From NCBI GenBank assembly GCA_016199025.1, contig JACQHM010000132.1:1-6949 (forward strand): DNA of 6,949 bases, in the 5' to 3' direction. Source of the stretch: Candidatus Methylomirabilota bacterium (lineage in GTDB: Bacteria; Methylomirabilota; Methylomirabilia; Methylomirabilales; JACQHM01). Position 1 is the stretch's first letter. Every line of letters starts with the position of its first letter. Positions 1 through 5,560 of the stretch are shown here, in pieces. The notes beneath the pieces were generated by a model that did not search any database, had not been told where the DNA came from, and worked only from the letters and a program-made list of their open reading frames with translations. The position numbers and the translations under genes were made by a program.

Positions 1-41
1 ATGCCATCAGCATCACCCCCAAGTGGCTCCTAAAACTCCTC

Positions 42-72
42 TAGGGCCATTCCCGGCTCCCACCATGGCCCT
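42..72. repeat. 9-bp inverted repeat downstream of pdxA
   Basis: TAGGGCCAT at 42-50 and its exact reverse complement ATGGCCCTA at 64-72 are separated by 13 nt. On the minus strand the hairpin would begin 67 nt after the pdxA stop codon, and a short TTTT follows a few bases after the second arm, so it could be a weak 3' end for the UPF0175-pdxA transcript. It is not a classical intrinsic terminator because no T-run sits directly against the stem. The rest of 1-139 holds no gene I can support. Confidence 0.4.
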
Positions 73-139
73 ATCCACAGGTTATCCCAAGGCGTTCTGT
101 GCATCTCCTGGGGATGGCTGTGGATGAAAGCTGAAAGGG

Positions 140-1156
140 CTATCGCCCGGCCTTTTTGCGGGAGCGGGCCATCTTCGCGGCGATCTTCGCAGTCTCGACG
201 ATGCTCCTGGCATCGGCGATCCCCTTCCCGGCGATGTCAAAGGCGGTCCCGTGATCCACCGAGGCCCTGATGATAGAGAGGCCGACCGTGACGTTCACCC
301 CCCAGTGGAAGCCGACGAGCTTGATCGGGATGTGCCCCTGGTCATGGTACATGGCAACGACAATGTCGAACTCCCCCCGCTTGGCCCTGGCATAGATCGT
401 ATCGGGGGGATAGGGGCCCGTGGCCTCGATCCCTTCTGCCTTCGCCTCCTCGACGGCTGGGGCGATCTCCCGAGCCTCCTCGTCCCCGAAGAGCCCATGC
501 TCCCCCGCATGAGGGTTCAGCCCGGAGACGGCGACCCTCGGTCTCCTCACGCCCAATCCCCGGACAGCCTGCTCGGCCAATCGGATCACCGAGAGGACCC
601 TCGGCGTCTTCACCTTCTCGATCGCCTCCCTGAGGGAGCAGTGGGTGGAGACGTGGATCACCCGGAACCGTCCTACCACCAGCATCATGGCGTAGTCCTT
701 CGTCCCCGTCCGCTCGGCGAGGATCTCCGTGTGGCCGTCGTAGGCGAACCCGGCCGCTCGCATCGCCTCCTTGTTCAACGGAGCCGTGACGATCGCGTCT
801 ACTTCGTTTGCCAACGCGAGGTCCGTGGCCTTAAAGACATACTCGACGGCCGCCCGGCCGCAGGCCGCCGACAGTTGCCCGGGCGAACACAGGTCAGGGT
901 CAGCGTTCTGTAAGTCCAGAACCTCGACTAAGCCGAATCGACCTTCCACCTCCTTGGGGGAAGAGATGACCTTCAGGGGAAGATCGAGATGGCAGAGCCC
1001 TAACGCCCGCTCCATGATCCGGGCATCGCCGATGACCAGGGGCCTGGAGAGGGTATACATCTTCTCTTCGGCGAGGGCCTTCAGGACAACCTCAGGGCCG
1101 ATCCCCGCCGGGTCGCCGATGGTGATGCCAACCAACGGCCTTCTGTCAACAGCCAT
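140..1156 (-). CDS. pdxA: PdxA-family 4-hydroxythreonine-4-phosphate dehydrogenase (possibly PdxA2 type)
   Basis: This is an NAD-dependent, metal-dependent dehydrogenase of the PdxA family, 338 aa, which is normal full length. PdxA proper oxidises 4-phosphohydroxy-L-threonine in the cytoplasm, in the DXP-dependent branch of pyridoxal 5'-phosphate synthesis. Visible landmarks are GDPAGIGPE at residues 14-22, the three expected metal-binding histidines H142 (GHTE), H216 (NPHAGEHG) and H271 (MYHDQG), then K279, N288, R297 and the VDHGTAFDIAG block at 300-310. The stretch after MYHDQG reads HIPIKL, which resembles the PdxA2 subgroup (D-threonate/D-erythronate 4-phosphate dehydrogenases) more than E. 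coli PdxA, so the exact substrate is open. S294 and A298 replace the usual Pro and Thr in the GLPxIRTSVDHGT block. The start is supported by AAGGAGG six bases upstream of ATG. It follows the UPF0175 gene by 16 nt, so the two are very likely co-transcribed. No threonate-pathway kinase is visible in the window. Confidence 0.93.
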   Translation of the reverse strand: MAVDRRPLVGITIGDPAGIGPEVVLKALAEEKMYTLSRPLVIGDARIMERALGLCHLDLPLKVISSPKEVEGRFGLVEVLDLQNADPDLCSPGQLSAACGRAAVEYVFKATDLALANEVDAIVTAPLNKEAMRAAGFAYDGHTEILAERTGTKDYAMMLVVGRFRVIHVSTHCSLREAIEKVKTPRVLSVIRLAEQAVRGLGVRRPRVAVSGLNPHAGEHGLFGDEEAREIAPAVEEAKAEGIEATGPYPPDTIYARAKRGEFDIVVAMYHDQGHIPIKLVGFHWGVNVTVGLSIIRASVDHGTAFDIAGKGIADARSIVETAKIAAKMARSRKKAGR

Positions 1157-1172
1157 GAGAACCTCCTTCGGC

Positions 1173-1481
1173 TCACGTCTTCTGGAATCTCCCTTTGCCG
1201 GCCCATTTCCTCACGAAGAGCTCATCGGCCTGCTCAAATTCCTGCTTCATCTCCTCCGGGGAAAGCCCCGTCACAGGGATGTCGTACGTGGCCATCAGGT
1301 CGAAGAGGTCATGGCGGCTGATACTTAATAGCTCTACTGTCTTGCCTTGAGAGATCCGCCCTTCTTTCAGGAGGTGCAGGGCGGCCTCTTCCTTGACCGC
1401 TGCAACGAGTGTGGACTCCTCAAAGCCCTCACTGAATGCTTCGTCCAGTAGCTCCCATTCAATGCGTAGTATTTTTGGCAC
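1173..1481 (-). CDS. UPF0175 family small protein (antitoxin-like, HTH core)
   Basis: A 102-aa protein (from the GTG start) with the UPF0175 signature: an N-terminal beta-strand/helix segment (PKILRIEWELLDEAF, residues 2-16), a helix ending in LLKEGRISQGK (37-47), then the helix-turn-helix-like VELLSISRHDLFDLM (49-63) and the IPV end of the core (68-70). The C-terminal tail (71-102) is charged. UPF0175 proteins are regarded as probable DNA-binding antitoxin-like proteins, often next to PIN toxins. No toxin gene is visible here, and the next gene is pdxA. Two starts are possible. GTG at 1481 has AGGAGG 5 nt upstream and puts the family N-terminus at residue 1. ATG at 1517 (114 aa) has AGGAGG at good spacing, but lies only about 9 nt from the predicted transcription start. 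I favour GTG, moderately. Confidence 0.8.
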   Translation of the reverse strand: MPKILRIEWELLDEAFSEGFEESTLVAAVKEEAALHLLKEGRISQGKTVELLSISRHDLFDLMATYDIPVTGLSPEEMKQEFEQADELFVRKWAGKGRFQKT

Positions 1482-1532
1482 GGTCCCTCCTTCTAGCTTG
1501 TACTTCGCCTTCAGCATAATCCTCCCTCCTGC

Positions 1533-1561
1533 AAGATACCCCCTCCCAGAAGGGGTGTCAA
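1533..1561 (-). promoter_or_regulatory. sigma70-type promoter of the UPF0175-pdxA unit
   Basis: On the minus strand a perfect -35 box TTGACA (1561-1556) is followed by exactly 17 bp and then TATCTT (1538-1533), a 4/6 match to TATAAT. Transcription would start near 1526, giving a leader of about 45 nt to the GTG start at 1481, or only about 9 nt to the ATG at 1517. The spacer carries a short inverted repeat (ACCCC...GGGGT), a possible operator, which would fit autoregulation by the HTH-like product. That last point is inference. Confidence 0.65.
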
Positions 1562-1682
1562 GGAATTGCACTCGATGGAGGGTGAAGTGGGTTAGGAGGG
1601 GATTACTGGCCTGGAAAGGGAAGGGTCGAGCAGTTGCCGTGTGTTATGTTGGAAAGAGGATTTATTGATGAGGTGTAGGGCG

Positions 1683-1700
1683 AAAATGCAATGGCTGCAT
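1683..1700 (-). terminator. weak hairpin plus T-run after the TPR remnant
   Basis: On the minus strand ATGCA, a 5-nt loop and TGCAT (1700-1686) run into TTTT (1686-1683), starting 9 nt after the stop codon of the TPR remnant. The stem is only five base pairs with little GC, so this is at best a weak intrinsic terminator. Otherwise 1562-1708 shows nothing beyond the promoter elements described. Confidence 0.25.
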
Positions 1701-1708
1701 GGTTACCT

Positions 1709-2212
1709 TCAAGGCAGCCCCGCCTTTTGCAGATGGGAGACCATTCGCTTCCTCACTGCCGGATCTTTATAGGCCAGTACCCAACTGTCACTAGAAAAAT
1801 TGGGATTGATCCTGAGGACTTCCTTCGCCTCGGCCCGGGCCTCCGCCTCCCTCCCTGCCTCCATATAAGCGAATATGAGGTGAACGTGACAAAAGATATA
1901 ATCGGGGATCCGGTCGCTGCATTTTTTGAGAGGTGTAAACGCCTCTTCGTGGCGTTCTGTAAAAATGTAGGCAAGGCCTAAGAAGGCTTGGTACCAATCC
2001 TCTGGATAGGGGTTGAGTCGCATGGTCTTCTTCATCATCTCCAATCCCCTCTCTGGCCTACCCGACTGGGTTGACACTGCTGAAAAAACAGCAGCAACTT
2101 TCGCATTATTGGGACTGAGGGCGACGGCCTGCCCTCCATAAGCGATGGCCTCATCAAATTGACCATTTAGATGATAGAGCCGCGCTAATAAGATGTAGGC
2201 GTCGCCAAAGGA
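1709..2212 (-). pseudogene. C-terminal remnant of a TPR protein (adenylate-cyclase-type tail), cut by an IS
   Basis: An open frame of 167 codons reads from the very edge of the insertion sequence (2212) to a TGA at 1709-1711. It holds four TPR units: FGDAYILLARLYHLNGQFDE onward (residues 2-36), a second ending in MRLNPYP, a third starting EDWYQAFLGLAYIF, and a fourth (CHVHLIFAYMEAGREAEARA) ending in LRINPNF. The tail carries YKDPAVRKRM and LQKAGLP. This arrangement is typical of the C-terminus of bacterial proteins with a class III adenylate cyclase or similar effector domain followed by TPRs, so the lost N-terminal part may have been such a domain (inference). A shorter GTG start at 2077 is possible, but the TPR homology clearly continues upstream of it. 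Upstream, the frame enters the IS terminal repeat and meets TGA at 2227-2225. The missing 5' part is not found on the far side of the IS. There is no credible promoter or start codon, so it is most likely dead. Confidence 0.8.
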
Positions 2213-2230
2213 CGGTAGTTTCGCTCATTT
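2213..2230 (+). repeat. left terminal inverted repeat of the IS
   Basis: An 18-bp arm, exactly complementary to 4022-4039. A second conserved arm, CAATAGCGG, follows at 2247-2255, and between them lies a perfect 10-bp palindrome GCCAATTGGC (2236-2245). The outer arm abuts the truncated TPR frame without a gap. Confidence 0.9.
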
Positions 2231-2240
2231 TGGCAGCCAA

Positions 2241-2270
2241 TTGGCGCAATAGCGGGGGTGGGTGTACAAT
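2241..2270 (+). promoter_or_regulatory. probable transposase promoter
   Basis: TTGGCG (2241-2246, 4/6 match to the -35 consensus), an 18-bp spacer, then TACAAT (2265-2270, 5/6 match to -10). The ATG follows 29 nt after the -10 box. The spacer contains the inner IS-end block CAATAGCGG, so a transposase bound at the left end would cover its own promoter, as in many IS elements. Confidence 0.45.
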
Positions 2271-2299
2271 CTCCAGTGAAAGCAGAGCTGGAGGTCACG

Positions 2300-4017
2300 A
2301 TGACCCACCCAACTCTCACATCGGAACGGATCGACGACGGGCCCCTGCTGATCCACTGGCTGCTGCACATGCACATTGACCCCATCATCAACAAGGTACT
2401 GGGTCCACCCCACGGGAACCGGCAAGGGCTGAGCTACGGCCACCTAGCCGTGGTGTTCATCGCCTACATGCTGAGTGAGTGCAACCACTTTCTCAGTCCG
2501 GTGCGTGAATGGGTCCAGGCCCGCCGGGACTGTCTGGGGCAGGCGTTAGGTCAGCCCATTGGTGACACCGACTTCACCGATGACCGGCTGGAAGACCTGC
2601 TGGACGCCTTGGGGGACGAGGACGTCCAGGAGCCAATCGAGGTCCAGATGGGCCAGCACCTGATCCGCGCCTACGCGCTGCCAACCGATACGATGCGCAT
2701 CGACACGACGACCGTGTCGGGGTCCCACCAACCCGAGGAGGGAAGCCTGTTGGCCTATGGGCAGAGCAAAGACCATCGTCCCGACTTGCACCAGTTCAAG
2801 GAGGTGCTGGGCACCCTCGATCCGGCTGGCGTTCCCTTGTGCAGCGCCACGGTCGGCGGACAGCGCGCCGATGATCCGCTCTCTCTACCCGCTTGGCGCC
2901 AGATGGTGAAGACCATAGGCCATGCCGACTTCTTGGTCGTGGGAGACTGCAAAATGGCCAGCCTGGAGACCCGCGCCCAGATTCAGCAGGGGGAGGGGGA
3001 TTCCCTGGCGCCGCTGCCCCTGACAGGCGAGACGCCGGCGGCCTTGCGCCGCTGGGTGTTGACGCCGCCGACTCCGCCCGTGGACGTATGCTTGCCCCAG
3101 GCGCCTGACGGGGAGCCCCCAGTCGGTCAAGGCTTTGAGGTCGGCGTGTCGCGCCGCGGGATGGACGAGCCGACGGGTGAGACGGTGACCTGGGACGAGC
3201 GCGTCCTGGTGCTGCAAAGCGCCAAGCTGGCGCAGCGGCAACAGCGCGGCTTGACCGAGCGGCTGGCACGGGCCGAGCGGGCTCAGAACACGGTGAACGC
3301 CGGTCCGGACGCAGACTCGTCGACTCTGACAGCAGCCGCCGAGGCTTTTCTCAAACGTCATCAGGTGCCGGACTCTCTCCAGGTGACGTGGACGCCGCAC
3401 ACGACCCAGACCAAACGCTACCTCAAACGTGGGCGACATGGCCCTGAGAGCCCCTTCGAACTGGTGGAGACGACTCCCTGGACCTTGACGCTGACCCGAA
3501 AGACGGAGGCGATCGAGACGTTCAACCAATTGGCCGGATGGCGGGTGTACGTGACCAACGCACCCGCCCGTCGGTTGGATTTGACCCGCGCCGTGGCCTG
3601 CTCCCGTGAACAATGACAGCCCGAGCGTGGCTTTCACCGGCTCAAGGGGGCCGCCCTAGCCATTCGGCCGCTGTTGTTGCGCTCCAAGAGCGGATCTGTG
3701 GCCTGCTGTGCGTGCTGGTGCTGGCCTTGCGGGCCCTGACCCTGTTCGAGTGTGTCGCCCGCCGCAGCCTGCAGCAACGCGGGGACTCCTTGCCAGGCTT
3801 CTACGCGGGCAATCCCAAGCGGGCTACCGAGCGACCCACCACGGAGCGGCTGCTGAAGGCGTTTGAGGGCCTGACGTTGTACCGCTTCACGGACGGTGAG
3901 ACCACATGAGACGAGATCACGCCGCTGTCCGCGCTCCAGCAACGCCTTCTGGGGCTGGCAGGCATCCCAGCGTCAGTCTATGCTGTATCGGGCGGGCCGC
4001 TATTGGCCAGGCCCTGA
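2300..4017 (+). pseudogene. IS1634-type (DUF4277) transposase, broken by two TGA codons and a frameshift
   Basis: The intact ancestor would have been about 572 aa, normal for the family. The start is ATG 2300 with GGAGG five bases upstream. Residues 1-110 match the DUF4277 N-terminal region. The DDE acids are D135 (in RIDTTTV), D216 (in VVGDCKMA) and E442 (in ERGFHRLKG, with K449 completing E-x6-K). The first in-frame TGA, at 3614-3616, stops translation after residue 438, four residues before the catalytic glutamate. The frame then runs to about 3688, where one base appears lost (aag/gag overlap), and homology continues in the next frame as ERICGLLCVLVLALRALTLF and AGNPKRATERPTTERLLKAF. A second TGA interrupts at 3907-3909, and homology resumes as DEITPLSALQQRLLGLAG up to the TGA at 4015-4017, inside the right IS end. 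The first open frame would give an inactive 438-aa protein. Genuine genes in the window use TGA as stop and TGG for Trp, so recoding is unlikely. Confidence 0.9.
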
Positions 4018-4021
4018 TTGG

Positions 4022-4039
4022 AAATGAGCGAAACTACCG
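4022..4039 (-). repeat. right terminal inverted repeat of the IS
   Basis: An 18-bp arm exactly complementary to 2213-2230. The inner block CCGCTATTG at 3997-4005 mirrors CAATAGCGG of the left end. The transposase stop codon lies between the two blocks. Confidence 0.9.
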
Positions 4040-4141
4040 AGATTACTTTGCTTTGCTCCCAATGACAGCGGCTGGATGGAGCCGGTGAACAGTTATCCTC
4101 CTTCGATCGGCACCCCTTGCCTGTCAGGCGGCGTGGGTGGT

Positions 4142-5389
4142 TCACCGGTTCAGTTTCAGGTCCTCTTGCAACCGCCTGTCTCGACTTGGTCTCCAGATAA
4201 ACTGATCAAGGAAATAGTGATGGAGCGGGAAACCTAACAAAACGCTGATGAGGAGGTGGCGCACGGTAACATTACCGAACAGGACTCTCTTGCTTGTCAA
4301 GACGAGTGGAGGACATCCGGGGTGAGCCTCAAGCGCACAACCCAAAAGCCGAAAGACCGCCGCCATTGCAATCCCGCACAAGAGAAATGTCCCAAAACTG
4401 CGACTGACCTTGACAGCCCAACCATACCGTTGGGCATCGACACCCGGGCGGTGATAGCGATTCCGGTGGTGAAACCAAACGATGGCGTAATACTGAATAT
4501 CGTGGTACACCGTCACGAAGGCCGAAAAGGCCAGGAGGGGGGCCGTCAGCACGGCAGGGCTGTAACAGATGGAGACATGCAGTGGAATCACCGCGGCGAG
4601 AAAGAGGATCTTGGGGAGGTTGAGTGGCAAGCGTTGTTGCCACCGTTGGACCTGTCGTCCAAGGAATGCCGCCACCACCGTCGCGACAGCCGCTACGGAG
4701 ACGGCAACCACGACGTGTTCCCAACTGAGCCTGCCCAGGTATTCCGGAGAGAGTCCATCCACGATGCGCGAAACGATGCCATCAGCGGCCAGAGGCGGGT
4801 ATGGGGGCATGTTTCCCGGCAAACCTAGGGCAGTTCGCGCTTCCAGATGCCGCACGATAAATGCAACAAATGGTGCCAACAGTCCCACATAGAGGAGAGA
4901 GTTGTCGAGCCGCTTATCCAAAGGATCAACATCGGCGTTTTTCCTTTGATACAAGGCCATAATCCCATAGTGTTGCCGAACGATGTGCCAGTAGGCCCAC
5001 AAGTTAAAAAACACCACGAAAGCGAGATATGGGACTGTGTACTGCGAATTGCCAATCCGGTATAACACGAACGAGAGCAAAATCACGGTGGGACCGACGA
5101 GAAACCACCCCAGGCTGCCGATCAGGAGCTTCCGCCGCTCACGCCACTCTTCACGATCCAGATATGTCCGGGAGTAGGTCCCGAAGAAATGAGGGCTATC
5201 CAGGAACACCACCCACAGAAACCAAACCGTGATCATGTCCAAATGCAGCCCGGCGTGCAGGAAGAACATGGCATAGCCGGCCAGGGTCCCACCGATGAAC
5301 CAGAGCATGTCCGACCGTTGATCCATGATCCAGTTCATCTGAACACGCCCGTTTGCTCGGGCAACCAGGCCCAACAACAGGGTTGCCAT
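4142..5389 (-). CDS. unrecognised polytopic membrane protein with His-rich motifs
   Basis: A 415-aa integral membrane protein that I cannot assign to a named family. Hydrophobic segments lie at about 27-45, 52-66, 88-110, 118-136, 164-182, 226-244, 258-278, 282-303, 333-351 and 376-393, so eight to ten membrane spans. Histidine and acidic motifs sit at or near the ends of these segments: LDSPHFFGTYSRTYLDREEW (63-82), WHIVRQHYG (134-142), VYHDIQYYAIVWFHHRN (294-310) and FPLHHYFLDQFIW (387-399). Such paired-His clusters recall membrane metal enzymes (desaturase/hydroxylase-like or carotenoid-cleaving Brp/Blh-like), but the order of motifs does not match any I know, so this is only an analogy. 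The ATG at 5389 has GAGG seven bases upstream. M18 (5338) is an alternative without a ribosome site. It lies 171 nt downstream of the phosphatase gene, with a stem-loop and a -10 box between, so it probably has its own promoter. Confidence 0.85.
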   Translation of the reverse strand: MATLLLGLVARANGRVQMNWIMDQRSDMLWFIGGTLAGYAMFFLHAGLHLDMITVWFLWVVFLDSPHFFGTYSRTYLDREEWRERRKLLIGSLGWFLVGPTVILLSFVLYRIGNSQYTVPYLAFVVFFNLWAYWHIVRQHYGIMALYQRKNADVDPLDKRLDNSLLYVGLLAPFVAFIVRHLEARTALGLPGNMPPYPPLAADGIVSRIVDGLSPEYLGRLSWEHVVVAVSVAAVATVVAAFLGRQVQRWQQRLPLNLPKILFLAAVIPLHVSICYSPAVLTAPLLAFSAFVTVYHDIQYYAIVWFHHRNRYHRPGVDAQRYGWAVKVSRSFGTFLLCGIAMAAVFRLLGCALEAHPGCPPLVLTSKRVLFGNVTVRHLLISVLLGFPLHHYFLDQFIWRPSRDRRLQEDLKLNR

Positions 5390-5469
5390 GGCTCTTCCTC
5401 TCTTAGGTAAGCAGGTAGTGGTCCTTACGGTCCCTCAGAAGAACTCCCCAAGGAAAGCCCGCCAGAGAG

Positions 5470-5475
5470 ATTATA
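5470..5475 (-). promoter_or_regulatory. candidate -10 box upstream of the membrane protein gene
   Basis: Minus-strand TATAAT, a perfect -10 hexamer, 81 nt upstream of the ATG at 5389 and beyond the stem-loop that follows the phosphatase gene. No good -35 box stands 16-18 bp upstream (TGCGGC at 17 bp), and there is no extended -10, so an activator or another sigma factor would be needed. Confidence 0.35.
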
Positions 5476-5504
5476 TCCTGTTGTCCCTGCCCGCCGCATG
5501 GCCC

Positions 5505-5540
5505 CTTGAGGGCCGCCTCTTAGCCCTGGCGGCCCTCAAG
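5505..5540 (-). terminator. 13-bp perfect stem-loop after the phosphatase gene
   Basis: CTTGAGGGCCGCC (5505-5517) and GGCGGCCCTCAAG (5528-5540) pair perfectly around a 10-nt loop. On the minus strand the stem begins 21 nt after the phosphatase stop codon, the usual place for a transcript 3' end. No T-run follows on either strand, so it is either a non-canonical terminator or an mRNA-stabilising or processing hairpin rather than a classical intrinsic terminator. Confidence 0.6.
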
Positions 5541-5560
5541 TCTGGCAACAGTGAGCCACG

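Larger units (their letters stand above)
2213..4039 (+). mobile_element. IS1634-type insertion sequence (DUF4277 transposase), degenerate
   Basis: An 1827-bp element bounded by identical 18-bp terminal inverted repeats, CGGTAGTTTCGCTCATTT at 2213-2230 and its reverse complement at 4022-4039. A second matching block, CAATAGCGG, lies at the same distance (bases 35-43) from both ends. It contains a single transposase reading frame that fills nearly all of it. Size, ends and protein all fit the IS1634 family of DDE elements, which normally leave short target duplications. Here the flanks (AAAGGA on the left, AGATTA on the right) do not form a direct repeat. The transposase is broken, so the copy cannot move on its own. 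Confidence 0.9.

Noticed and set aside
1..33. End of a plus-strand gene (frame ending in TAA at 31-33) or start of a minus-strand gene at the left edge
   Set aside because: Only about ten codons are visible in either direction, with no homology. Neither can be supported.
251..913. Long plus-strand open frame (220 codons) opposite pdxA, and another at 771-1328
   Set aside because: They lie antisense to a complete, well-conserved PdxA protein, have Pro/Arg/Asp-rich low-complexity composition, and match nothing recognisable. They are typical mirror frames of a GC-rich gene.
2885..3637. 250-codon minus-strand open frame inside the IS
   Set aside because: It is antisense to the transposase, has no recognisable domain, and has Gly/Arg/Leu/His-rich composition expected of a shadow frame.
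3683..3692. Programmed -1 frameshift in the transposase
   Set aside because: The sequence CTCCAAGAGC is not a slippery heptamer, no obvious stimulatory hairpin was seen, and translation would already have stopped at 3614.
3613..3909. Separate small gene starting with ATG overlapping the TGA at 3614 (ATGA), suggesting translational coupling
   Set aside because: Only the part after about 3688 is homologous to the transposase C-terminus. The first 25 residues are out-of-frame sequence, while the conserved ERGFHRLKG lies in the other frame. It is a frameshifted fragment, not a second gene.
3614..3909. TGA read as Trp or selenocysteine (alternative code)
   Set aside because: Intact genes in the window end in TGA (1173, 1709, 4142) and encode Trp as TGG. 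A frameshift in the same transposase also points to decay.
4082..4148. Inverted repeat CCGGTGAAC (4082-4090) / GTTCACCGG (4140-4148) next to the IS
   Set aside because: The arms are 49 nt apart, one lies in the end of the membrane protein gene, and no terminator or second mobile-element end is associated. Probably chance.
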